A DNA stretch of 64,000 nt, from the NCBI GenBank assembly GCA_022605955.1, contig JAKCOZ010000003.1:10487331-10551330 (forward strand), read 5' to 3'. The position numbers and the translations under genes were made by a program. The DNA comes from Rallus limicola. Its lineage: Eukaryota > Chordata > Aves > Gruiformes > Rallidae. Below the pieces are notes generated by a model, which saw only the letters and a list, made by a program, of their open reading frames with translations, was not told the DNA's origin and ran no database searches. Below, piece after piece: positions 43,939-56,500 of the stretch. The first letter of the stretch is position 1; each line of letters begins with the position of its first letter.

Positions 43939-45098
43939 AATACAGATCCTTATATTTAAACCAGGTTTCCTAGACTTTCATGTTCTTGCTTTCATCTAGA
44001 TTCTGTATAATTAATCCACATCTTGTAGGACAGTACCCAGAACCGGCATGCAGGATTCCTGTGGAAGTTGTCAGAATGGAAAAATCATGTGGTAAACTAA
44101 CTGCCACCTGCTCAAGTTCAGACACATGCAGTGGAAGCCCCTCTGGTAAGGTGCCATGCGTTCCTGAAAGCAGAGAAACCATTCACAATAATCCCCAAAT
44201 ACAGGCTGCTGTGAAGGTGAGGTTTAGAATCGTGCAGCATTCTGTGTGAATTAACAAGGTACAGAAAGCGGCTGGTCTGACGCCTCCCAGGGAACTGCAG
44301 ACTAACTGCCTTGTGAGTCCAACTCAAATGTGCAATATTGTGCACAGCCAACACTTTCTGCCTGTTTTTCAAAGCCAGGGCACAGAATGTACACAATAGT
44401 GTAAGCAGCTAAGTCAGATAATGTATCAGAGAATCCAACAGGCTGGTCAGTGGGGTACAGAAATTACACAAGCAGGTATAAAATCACAGCTCTGCAGCTG
44501 AATCACAGACAGCTAAGACAATGGTAGCTAAATAGCAAAGCCACAGCAAGGTACCTGTAGCATAATGGAGTAGCAATCAAGCCACTTAAGACAGGGTTAG
44601 TTCTGTGCAGCCGGTATTAAGACAGTAAGACATCTCAGTGCAGCCTCTGGATACAGTGTATGAACTGCACACAGCATCGTGTTAGTAACTTTGGGTTGTG
44701 CATGTTCAATGCACACACAAAATGATTCCCCATATGGAGAATGCTGCTCTTGGGTTTGCTGCTGTTTTACCAACATAGAAAGCAGCCTACATGAACTTGT
44801 CTTGAGCTGTGTAAATGCATGGGGCTGTATGAATACTGTCCTTGCTTCTGGTCTGGGCTTTTTAGACTCTGAAACAGCCACCAACCACCATGGAGAGGAT
44901 ATGGTATGCTCCAGGAGCAGACAAGCAGCTCAAAAAAGCATCCCAAGTCTCTTGAACATCTGACAGGCTCTTTCTTCCAATACTACAAGTGCAGAGTCTC
45001 AACGCCAGCTCCATCAGTTCACAGGTGCACATCTAGTACTGGCTTACAGCAGATCCCCAAGCCCTAAAGGATGCAAACACAGCATGGGCAGCTCTTAG
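43939..45098. other. Intergenic, nothing recognised
   Basis: This lies between the two LTRs, with no open frame of note and no recognised repeat or exon. Confidence 0.45.
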
Positions 45099-45630
45099 AG
45101 TCCTGGTTTTTGCTGGGATAGAGGTAATTTTCTTCATATCAGCTGGTTAGTGCTGTGTTTTGTATATAGGATGAGAATCATACTGATAACACAGGGATGG
45201 TTTTAGTTGTGAAACTGCCAAGCAGCCAAGAACTTTTCAGTTTCTCACACCACCTCAGTAGTGAGCATGCTGGGGAACCCTAGAAGCTGGGGTGTGAAAC
45301 AAACTGACCAACAGGACATGCATTCCACATGTCATACTCCATATATGAACTGGGGTCTGGCACTGCAGCTTGGGAACTAGCTTGAGAAATGGTGCTATGC
45401 ATCACTTGTTTTGTATATTCTGCTATCATTATTCTTTCCCTTTTCTATTAAGCTGTCAGACAGCTCTTTATCTTAACCCAGGAATTGTCTTGTGGTGCTG
45501 GTTTTTTGTTTGTTAGTTTAGTGGGTTTTAGTGTTTTTTCCCCTCCTTTTCAATTCTTTCTCCCATCCTACTGTAGAGAGGGGGAATGAGCAAATGGATG
45601 TGTAATTAGTTATTTTAGGTGCAACTCTCA
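45099..45630 (+). mobile_element. Second solo LTR, different avian ERV family
   Basis: It opens with TCCTGGTTTTTGCTGGGATA then GAGGTAATTTTCTTCATATC, the recognisable start of a common avian LTR family. CCATATATGAACTGGGGTCT is a TATA region near 45340. TCACTTGTTTTGTATATTCT and CTATTAAGCTGTCAGACAGC mark the R/poly(A) part, and TTCTCCCATCCTACTGTAGA the end. The terminal bases have decayed. It is unrelated in sequence to the LTR at 42765-43938, so the two do not bound one provirus. Confidence 0.82.
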
Positions 45631-47069
45631 CATGACAAAACTTCACAACAGTTCTACCACAACACCCAATGTCATTACAACAAAAAAGCCCAAGTTTGCA
45701 ATATGGTGGATGAAGGTGGCATATGCTCTTAAGGCACAGAGGAAAACCCTTGCTTTCTTCAGGGGCTTAGGAAAGTGTTTGTCTCATCCTAATGACTGCA
45801 CCACTCAGATCTGCAGGCTCAGAGGTCCTACACAGAAGGAAACATCTGCAAGAAAGTTTATCCTAGTGCAATTCATCATCACAGTGAATCCTTCACTCAC
45901 ATTCTTCTTCACCTTCTCTGTAGTGGCAGCTGAGGAAGGAGAAATTAATAAGGAAAACTATTAGTATCTCAGGCATTACCATAACTCCTCTCTCTAGTAC
46001 ACTTAAGAGCCTCACCTCAGCATACTTAACATGGCCAGGACCTTGTTAACAAGCTATTTGCTGTTTATCACTGCCTGCGCTCATCAGCAGGGCTCTGTGG
46101 CACCCTGTGTGCAGTCCAAGCAGAGACACACTCACCACATTTCCAAGAGGACTCCCTGCTGCTTAGCTCAGACCTGCTCCAGAACTATACTAGAATAGAC
46201 TGAGAGGGTGCAAATGTTAAGTCTTACATGCTAAACCAGCTTCTTTACTCAGAACATTTTCATTCATTTCCTTTGTCCAACCCCAGTGTTACATGTGCAC
46301 TGTACCTTTCAAGTCATGGATCCCTTTCTGTCCAGTTTCCTTTACCTGCACAGCCAGCATGCTGGCAGAATTTCTAAGCTCAGCCTGTGTATTACTATAA
46401 TGATTATGTAGCAATGCACAGCAGAATTCCCTCCTGCTGGCATTCACTGAGTAAAGCTTTAATTGTGTCTTTAACAATCTTAGGGGACTAAGGCAAGCAA
46501 ACCCAAACTTAGACAGCAGAAATGTATGTAAATATAACCATATCTATACCTCCTCTAAGTATTTATAAGGTTAAAAATAAAGTAAGCTCTAAATTTGGCC
46601 AAAGATACTGTGTTCAGAGGACTTCAGGCAACAAACCACTGCTTTCAGGACACTGCTTGCTCTGTCCCCAGGGAGCAGCAGTCTTTAAGTTTCTCAGAAG
46701 CATATGTGAAAATGAGTTATCAAGAAAAAAGGAAAAGGAATGCCTTAAATTTAGCAACTGCTGGATGGGGGTGTATAAGGAGGGGAGCAGAGAATTCAGA
46801 AAAGTAGTCTCATTGCTCAGGAAGAGCAAGCAGACTAGTAGGCACACAGAAGTGCATTCCATCTACAGAAGTTAAGCCCTACAAACCCTGTCTCTCAAAC
46901 AAAGCACTCACAAAGTTCACAAAGAAGAAAACCCCACCAATAACATGTTTCTGACACTAAGTTCAGAAATACTGGGGGCTACGTCCATGTATCCCAACTA
47001 GCAAAAGAAAAAGGGAGCAGTTTAATAGCTCTGGGGTAAAAAGCGCCCCAAAATTAAGGAAAGATCACA
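45631..47069. other. Intergenic beyond the TDRD7 3' end, nothing recognised
   Basis: The composition is ordinary. The open frame of 110 codons at 45632-45964 and the others here have no recognisable domain. Confidence 0.45.
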
Positions 47070-47349
47070 ACAACAGAAGTCAGTGGTTTTTTTATTGATA
47101 AATAACTTTTTTAATACTTCCACCCAAACAATCTAGCATTACAGTGGAAAACAAAGTGCAGAGTTTCATAGAGTCAAGTGTAGTCAACAGAACCCAAACT
47201 TGTTAAACAAGCCCTTTTCACAGAACACAGACTTTTTAATTGTATCCCCTTCATGTCTTCAAGGCCATGCAGTAGTTATATTTTTCTTCAAAAGCCTGTT
47301 ACTTATTTTCTTGCTAGGAATCTGAGCTGCTACATTTCAGAAGTGGTGA
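47070..47349 (-). other. TDRD7: TDRD7 3'UTR
   Basis: This runs from the TDRD7 stop down to about 25 bases past an AATAAA at 47091-47096 on the - strand. It is AT-rich. The cleavage position is estimated. Confidence 0.6.
47091..47096 (-). terminator. TDRD7: Polyadenylation signal AATAAA for TDRD7
   Basis: TTTATT on + is AATAAA on the TDRD7 strand, 254 bases after the stop codon. It is the first canonical hexamer reached. Confidence 0.65.
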
Positions 47350-47570
47350 TTAATCATCTTTTGAAAATTCCACAAGACTTTGAGACACAAAATCGTTAAT
47401 CCATACGTCAGTATCTGGAAGAGATGTGTCCACTAGCAAAGTCACTATTTTTCGGTCCCAAGGGTTAGCACTTTCATTAACTGCCTGTATCTGTGCCACC
47501 AGGGGTTTCTTCTCTACAAGATTCCGAAACACTATTGATGCCTCTTCTGACCACTGCTGGCTTTTCACTC
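47350..47570 (-). CDS. TDRD7: TDRD7 terminal coding exon
   Basis: The acceptor is ATTTGTCCTAG. It reads [40 protein letters not shown] and [20 protein letters not shown], with TAA at 47350-47352. The end matches the mammalian protein in position. Confidence 0.96.
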
Positions 47571-50500
47571 CTAGGACAAATGTAAAGCAGAACAGAAGGT
47601 CACTGACAGACTAGACCAATCTGAATGATCACACAGATGTGGGAGGAGTTTAAATACCTGAGAAAACAGACATCTAAGTGCCACTTTAACTCTAAAAAGG
47701 AAATACAGGCTCACTCATCTCACACACAAACAAGCTTATTTATTGCAGTGATTAGGACATTTACTTTTGATATATCTTGAAGCCTAAAGGTACAGGTAAG
47801 TTTGCAGGAAAAAAAGGCAAATGTACCAACTCAGTGAGTAATTCAAAGTGTTATCATCTGCCATGCACGGTCAAGGCATGTTAGGGAACGTAACAAAAAC
47901 AAAACTAAAGATTCTTTCAAAATAAACTATCTGTCTTCTGCCTGACGTTGCTGAAAGTAACTGTCCCATTGGCGTTCCTTTAGAGTAAGCTTTCTTCATC
48001 TCAAAGCAGCATCAGCTACTAAAACTAGATCTGCAGAGAGCAGAAATGGAGAGAAATGCCACCTAAATGCCTCACAGCTGTTGCTATTTATTTGAGAACA
48101 GAATCCCACAAAGTCAAGCCTGCTAAGGGATGTGATGCTAGAACCCAAACAGGCTTTTGAAGTTTTCAGCAGCATGAAAGGGTAATTAATGCTAGGAAAG
48201 GCTGATGGGGAAGCAAATGGGATTTTACAAGGAAATAGACCAGAGACTGAGAGGTAATAAACATGGATAAAAATGAGAAAAAAAGTGGAAGAATAGCAAG
48301 ACAATAGTTACTGGTCTGGGCTCAGCTGGCCTGCTTTGACAATATGAAGTGGCTCAGAGGCAAACTTAACTAGCTACTTGGGATTCTGTGAAGCAGGAAA
48401 ACCGGGTGACTTGCAGGCTTGCTCAGCTGGATCCTGTACTACCCCAGGAGACAGAAACAGCTAGAAATCAGCTCCATTTCAGCACTGCACTCCAAGGATC
48501 CCAGCCTGTTGGCAACACATCCACCATCACTAGTTTAAAGCAACCCCCATGGCCACACTGAGCCTATACAGGCAAGCAGATCCATAGAAGGCAACCTAGG
48601 ACCAGAATACAACCAACTCTCTGGTCTGTCACTTCTAAGAAGCATATGACTAGTGCTGACCAAACAGCAGCAGAAAGCAGTAATTGAGAAAGAAGAGATG
48701 CATACATCTGAAAGCAGAAATGCAGAAATGAAATAAAAATTTGGAAAAGGAAAGACAAAAAGGTGAGATGAAGTTTGTTTTTTTTTTAATTCTATCAGAT
48801 GTGGCTCATATTCCTAACAAAATTAATCTTACTGAAGTCTGTTGAAAGTCTCCACCCTTTTTGTGCAGGTTTTTTTTGTTGGATTGAGACCACCAATACA
48901 TTCCAAGCAATAGGGGCAAGATAGGTAAGAAAAGCTTCTTCAGAAACTCAGCATCTATGCAGATTAGGATAATCAGAAGTTTCATACTTCATAATGGGCT
49001 GTATTTAAGGATCCAAAACGCATTTAGTTTTGATTTCCCTGTCTCCTTTACATATTAGACATCAAATACATTACACGATAAGTACTTGTGACGATGCTGG
49101 AAAAGTTTAAACAATTTTCAGTTTTAACTAAAAGTGCTGCAAAGTAAGTAATAGAACAGAACTATCAACCACTTATGTTAAGAGGAAAAGCAGAGCTGCT
49201 TTGATGACATGAATATGCATGCATCAAGCATGTTTTGCAAGCAGGTATGTGCTTGCTTTAGCTTTGTTCCCTTCACATTTCTGTTTATTTGCTATCCCCA
49301 CTGAGGTAAGATTTCAACAGTAAGAAACTGTAAAAGCTTACTACCTACCTGCAAGCTGAGCTGTCACAGCTTGGAAAGGCAGTTTTCTGAATGTATCTGT
49401 GAGTGGCTGCACCTTGTCTATGTTGACAAACTCATGTTTACCATAGTCCAGCTCGTACACCGACAAAAACCCATTTCTAAGGATTCCTTTTATTACAACC
49501 CTGTACCACCTGAAAGGGGAGAAAACAAGAGTAATTTGAATCCTTATTCACACGCTGCCAAGGCACCAGAAAAATAACACATGACCAAAGGCTCTTAACC
49601 AACATGCTTCCCAAATCTGGTATTATCTGAACAGAAGTCAACACTTCCATCTACAATCTGGAAGCACAAAGAGACTGCAACCTCATTTACTCCCTTAATC
49701 TCCCAGATACCATGGGACATCTGCCACCTCACTAACAATGCAAACAAAGCAGAGCTAGGCTTCCCAGCTTAGCAGAGCTAAGCTTGCCTTCAATGATTTT
49801 AATTTAAGTATCTACTTACTGATTTTCAATTTTAGCTGCGTACAGCTTGTTTTTTTCAATGGTCACAGGTTTCCCTTCCGCACTACTGTAGTACAGGATC
49901 ATTTCTTCCATGAGGGATTCCAGATGATGGAGCTCTTTCCAAGGCTGGATAATAAAGTGCCCTGGATGGCAGGCCAGAGAGACGTAAACATCCATGAGCT
50001 CACCAGCCTTTGACAAGGGTAGAGGTGGAGGCATATCATTGGCAGACTCTGCACTGCTGGGTTCTCTGGCTGATTCAGAGACACTTTTCTCTAGCTTCCC
50101 ACTAGTTAACTGCAGAGCTGAAACAGCATCACTTGTCACTTTTGTGAGGCTGCTACCACTGGGTGTAGCACTCAAGAAAACATCTTCCTGATGCTTCCAC
50201 AAGTCTGCATTTTTGATCTGTTGATTGACGCTATGGTCCACATCTGGGAAGTTCTCTGGAGCAAACAAGTAAACATGTGCAATCCCCTTCAAACCATCAT
50301 GTTTGGCCACCTTGGAAAACAAAATGGTTTAACTTCCAGTTAGTAACTATTAAGTGCACATCTGACTTACAGAGGACTAAAGCCTTTAACAGAAGATCAG
50401 CAACAGTTCATCGCATTCTGTATGCCCAGAAGTATTTTCAAGGTTCTTTCAAGTATGTTGATGAAGTTGCTGGATAGTAAACAACTCAGAGCAGTTAGAA

Positions 50501-53500
50501 AGAGCATTTGCAGCCATTCCACTAATATAAAGCAAATACAAAGCTTGAATTGAGTTTTGTTCTGCCCAAAGAGGTCCAGCGTCAGTACTGGGTGCATGAT
50601 TCTACTTTACAGGAGAACTGTAACCAATGTCTGTAAAAAGCAAAACAGCTAAGTAATGCTATTAAATATTAACACTTAATCCTTCAAAATTATCTTCCTG
50701 TTATTATGGGGAAAGAAGTCTAGTAAATTAAGGATGGGAAAAAAATAAAGATGAAAAAAAAAGCATCCAGGTTTGTATCATGCATAAGTTTCAAGCACTG
50801 ACATAAAAATATCTTCCCATTTAACATCAGATATGCTAGTGTTATTGATAATAAAGCAATGACATTTTAATTTGATAAAGTATATAACATTACCTTACAG
50901 GCTCCTCTTGTCGATTTTCCTAACCAGGAATAAAAACTTCCCACAATTAAAGTATGTATCTGTCATATATTTAATCAATCAAAAATTAGTACCAAACTAT
51001 CTTGGAAAAGCAAGATGCAACAGTTATACATCCCAGTTCTGTATTTTATGGTCTCCAGTGTTAAAGCAAGCTCCAAAACACTTTTTCAGAGCATTGTGGC
51101 AGTTTATGGAATCAGATTTTTAAGAGGAAATAAGCTTTGTTTAGACTATAGCTAGCAATAGATTTCCTTCTGAAGGGTGGGGTTTTTTCAGTTGGTTATA
51201 TTAGATAGGACACACAGAAATTTGACATAATCTCATCTCAAAGAGAAGAGAACTTCTAAATTTACAATTGTGTATACTAAATCACATTGGTTTATAAAAA
51301 GCAAACAAAAAATAAAGATGCTTTCCAAGAATTGAAAGATCTATGCTCACATGAGGCAGAAAAAGAATTCAAAATTAACTCAACAGTTCTATCTTTCTAT
51401 ATGGTGGAACATTAGAACCGTTTTTCTTATCAGATGGTAAAATAACTCTAGCTGCATCTTTATCTGACACAGAAAAATATGAAAGACAATCAGCTGCTAA
51501 ATTCATGAAGGGAAAATAGAAGCTTCTAACAGGCTCAAGCAAGTAAATTTTATGCCAATTGTCCTAAGATGACTACTTTGTATAGATTTCATGTCCACAA
51601 GCGGGATACAAACTTTTAAACTTCTACAAGAAAATTTAACTTGATGAGTGGTTTAGCTTCCAGAGTTGTTCTTTCAATGCTCTTTCCACACGCCTATGGA
51701 TTTCAAGTCAAGTAAGACATTTTTGACTATTTACCTTCATGCTAAATTCAGGACAAGTCATTACAGTGTCTCTCAGCCACAGTACAGCATCTGGAGTCCA
51801 CATGCCAGTGTTAGGAGGCAGATCTTCTAGGCAGCATTTTATAGCCTTGGAACACAATTAAATATACCAGTATAACTTAGTAACATGGAAACAATTCTAC
51901 AAGTTCCTATTCACAGAAACTTCTTTAATGCTGAGAGACTCAATAATGCAAGACAAATAAAAAGAGACAGAGGAACATAAAACCAGTACAATTACACATC
52001 CACAACATCCAGTCCATACACAGGACTACATTATGATTTCAGGCAAAGAAGCACAACAAAATCACAACAAAACACTCCAGTGCATTAATGCTATTAAACA
52101 AAACAAAATTTCACTACATAAACCCTAACGTAGCAGCACTACAAACGCTGCCATGAGATCTCAGCATAGGTTAGCTTTAAGGCATCTTTATACCTGAGGA
52201 GGTATTGCAATTACTTCTCTCAGGAACTGCGGTGGGATTTCTTTAAGCTCTGATATTTTTACAGTTGAAACTGTTCCAGTATCCATGAACTGCACATCAA
52301 GTGCCCGTCTAGTGTGAATAATTCTTATCTGAAAGTAAAAAAGGAAAAGCATAATTTTGAGGTTAAAAATACTACAGTAACACATACTATAACGCGTGTA
52401 ATGGAACCGAAGGATTCAGATCTGGCTGAACAAAAAGAGGTATTTCTATGTGTAAAACTCCACCCCCCCCCCCCCCCCCACCCCCCCCCCCCCCAAACCT
52501 GTAGCTCTCCTGTGAATACTTCTTACCTCCACACGTGCCCATTTTCCTTTGGAAAGAAACAAGCAGATTTTGCCACAGAAAGGTAGTGTCACATTAAACT
52601 CTGATGTGTGCTGCAAATACAAAGCCAGATGTTAATTAGATCTAGCACTTAACTAACCATTTCAAAAGCCACACATGGCATAAACAGTTCTGAGAAGCAA
52701 AAGCTCTGTTTCAAATATTGTCTCTTTCCAGCCACAGAAGCCTTTTTTCACGTTATTTTAAGATTTCCCAATCAGCAAAGCTTTAATCCCAAGCTGTGTA
52801 TCTGATGAGAAACTGAGAGAACTATCGAGTGTCGGGGGAAAAAGCCACATTTGGAAACACAGAACATGAAATCACAGACTATTACTTTAATGTTCTGAAA
52901 AGGAAGAGCAGTTTAGTGCAGTGACAGATGACTGGAGAAGCTCCTACTTTATATTCTAGAACACATAATTTGTTGAGATTTAACAATGCAAATTTACTCC
53001 TGACTCAAAGGAAAGTCTCATGGGGGTGACACTCACTATGATGATCCTAAATAACATAACAAGACAATGGCTGCACTACAAAAAGCACGAAGAAACTCCA
53101 TTTGAAGACCAATCAACACCTTATTTTGTTTAAGTTCTCAGGCAAAATAAAACCCCTTCAAGATAAGCTGCAAAGTCAAGACTGCTTCTTTTACCTCCAC
53201 ATACAGAATGATATTAAAAGATGCTGATGGTCAAGGTCTCTGACAGCAATGAGAGCCCAACATATGTTCTGTCCAGAAAAGCTGAACTTTTCAAACACCT
53301 GTCTGGCTGCCTGCCTTTGTGCTGCTAAACCTTTCAGGGCTCTGTACACCGTCCTTTAGCATTTAGCTTGCTTGAAATGGAATCTTGATAATCAAGACAT
53401 GTGCAATATAAAGTATTATCAGATGGTATGTGTTCTACAACAGGCCTTGTACAAGGTTTGTTGAACAAACCAACTTTGACAGAGTATTTTTACAAACAGC

Positions 53501-56500
53501 AGTTCTAGCAGGACCTTCAAGGATCTGCATTTCACAGTTGGATTGTCCAAGGCTCAGCTGAATGTTGAACAGATTAGATTATCTTAATATTTCTTCTCTT
53601 TTGTATAAATGCTCGAGTCTAGTGAAGGTGGCTGTGTATTTCTGCCACATACTTATTTTAAAGCAACTTAAGGCTTTTGAAACCAATTTATATATATCAG
53701 CTTTAGCTGAAATTAGCCCCACCATTCAAATGCAAGAGCAAGATATGGAGATCAGACCAAAGCCATTGAATCTCCAAGGAAGCCCAGAAGAACAGACCTT
53801 GGTTACACTGTTTTTATTATCACTTTGCACAGTGTGCTGTGGGCCAGGCTGTTTATGCACCTAAACTCCATCAAGTAAGTAAAAGTTTTAAAAAAAAAAA
53901 GTATGTCTGTAGTTCCAAGGGTTTTATACCAATATTGATGCTGTTTCCACTGGAAGCTTGCAATTATGAGCCGTATCAGTACTGTTAAATGATTTAAGGA
54001 AACAGAATTCTAAGTAGCTACCCGAGCATTCAAGACATCCCAAGAAAGAAAGAAAGCATCAAAAGACACTTTTCATGCTACATGATACACACCAAAACAC
54101 CAGGAACTGCATTTTTAGCTTTTCTGAATAGCCTGTGGCTGCCTTCAGAAACTTGAACTTATGTGCAAGGAAAATGACTGGTACCCTCTGAAAAAAGGCT
54201 ACATGACTTCACCACTTGCCTCACCACAGAACCTACCTTGTAATGGAAGTAATCTTCTAGTTTCTGCAAGACTTCAGAAAGTCTAGACAAGCCTTTAGAT
54301 GGCACTTGGCAGTACAGGCTTCCATCAGAGAATACACTGGTTACTCTGACATTTGTATACAGTGCATCTACCTGCAGTGGAAAAGATATTGAAAGCAGGG
54401 GTGGCGGTTAGCAAATATCTGAGTACATTTTTTGTCTGTTCAAGACCCTATGAGTCAATGATTTTTTATTAATTAAGGAGGAAACAGGAAGACAGTACCT
54501 GTAGGTGCAACTGAAGGGACGTGTCATACAATGCCTTCAGACATGTAGCATTGATGTTGATATCATCTTCTCCAGAAGTGTCATAGAGAACAAGAAGAGG
54601 AATATCACTCCTTTCCAGGATTTCCACAGCAAGTATCTTGTAGCATGTCTGTGATTCCACAGTCTTTACTAGGACAGGATCATCACAGAAGGTTTCCAGT
54701 CCTGTAAGACAGACCATACTTTTTATATATCACTATATTTTAAAGGGGAAACAATAACCAGGTCTGTGTTTGCAAGAGGAATCCTTCCAAGAATCAGGAT
54801 GCAGCAGTAAAGTTGTACTGCACCTGTACTCGCATTCTGCTGAACTTCCACCACTTTAACACAGAAAGCCATCTTCAGGGTAAGAGCAGAGCAGAGAGAA
54901 GAGAAAGATCCTCTTCAGAAACAGTTGAAGCATATGTGTAGAGAAAAAAGGAATGCATACAAGTATTAAAAAACAATCAAAATGCTAATTCATGGCAATT
55001 TTATATATTTTAAATATTTTTTAAAAGTTAGAAGTGTCTATCAGTTTTAGGAAGGCAACTAATTTCCAGCATAGTCTAGCAAGTGTGCAAGTACTGAGAG
55101 GGAAGGATCACTTAAAAATAACTAAATAGGAGTGTGGCCTGGCCACAACAGATGAGCCTCATTTGTGGAAACAGAGTTGTGCTTAGTACATAGCTTCACA
55201 CAACAGCAAACCCTTCCTTTTATTTCTTTAGGCTTGCATATATTAAAAGACAAAGACATACAAGCTAGTGCAAAAACAACCCAGCTCCACTGCAGAGGTA
55301 ATGGGTATTAAGGTCTTCTAATATCAAGGTTTCTTTATAAAACTTGCCTTCACATCCTTCCATCCTTTTCCTCCTTTCCATGCATACCTCTGTCTGCTTC
55401 GAGTAGCTGTCTAAAAACCTAACACACCTAGAGCTGTTATAAACAAGGATCAAAGCTCCCAGACAGCAAGCCACACAGTCAACACTGGCTTTCTCTTACC
55501 TGCCAGTTTACATTTTGCAGCTTGAAACGGAAGCAAAGTGAACTGCTGCTGTAGTTTGTACACACTGTTGCTTTCAACAAATTCACTGAAGCCATGATCA
55601 ACATAGCATACCTGATAATGGAAAAGGGAGTAAGACTGTAAGATCATGAATATAATTATAAATACGTTTTCTTGACTTTAGGGAAGGTGTATTCAGGTAA
55701 AACATCTTCTGTGCTGGCACAGAAAAAACCACTTTTCTCTAATTTAGTACTACATAGTGGCATTAATCTAATTTTTTCTTCACTGCTTGAATGCTCAGGA
55801 TTTTACAGGAAAGCCTTCTTTCTCAAGATTTCTGTAAAACCATCCTCTACAACTGTTCCACAAAATCCCAGCTCCAAGTAGGACTAGAGTTGGGAGGGCT
55901 AGGCACATACTACACCAAACCTCAGGAAGAATGGCAATAAAGCGACAATTTTTATTTGTAAAGTTTTGAAAGTGATGAAAAATCAATTACCATTTCACTT
56001 CCATTCTCTTGTTTTTACAGCTTTAAGAGAATTATTCTCATTTATTCTTATTGTAACTTTGATACAAATACCACAATAAATGCAGGGAAACTACTGATTA
56101 GCAGCAAATATTTGGAGCTGAAGTGAGAGAAAGGCTTTTACAGGGCTTTTTACAACTTCTTTCTAAACTCTATCATGCAAAGTATCTGCATAACAAACAT
56201 TGGAAAGGGAACACTGTTATCAGAGCATAATCAGCAAATGCTGCAGTAACTTTAGTTTGGCTGACAGTTGTAATTAGAGAGAAATTACAGGCATGATGGC
56301 TACTAATGTCCTTGTCACTTCTCTAAACCCAACCATCTTCCACAAAACTGAGTTCTGACATTCCCCTCCAAGTTGCAGCTCAAGGCTATCACACTATCAG
56401 GAAAACCTCAGTTCTAATACTCCTGATAATTTAAATATTCAACTTTAGACTGCGTTAGGCAGACCTGGGTAAAAACTCACCTAACTGGTGGACGAAACAA

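Noticed and set aside
42765..45630. The two LTRs as ends of one provirus
   Set aside because: Their sequences belong to different LTR families and no gag, pol or env lies between them.
49994..50191. Open frame antisense to the long TDRD7 exon
   Set aside because: A shadow of the real coding exon on the other strand.
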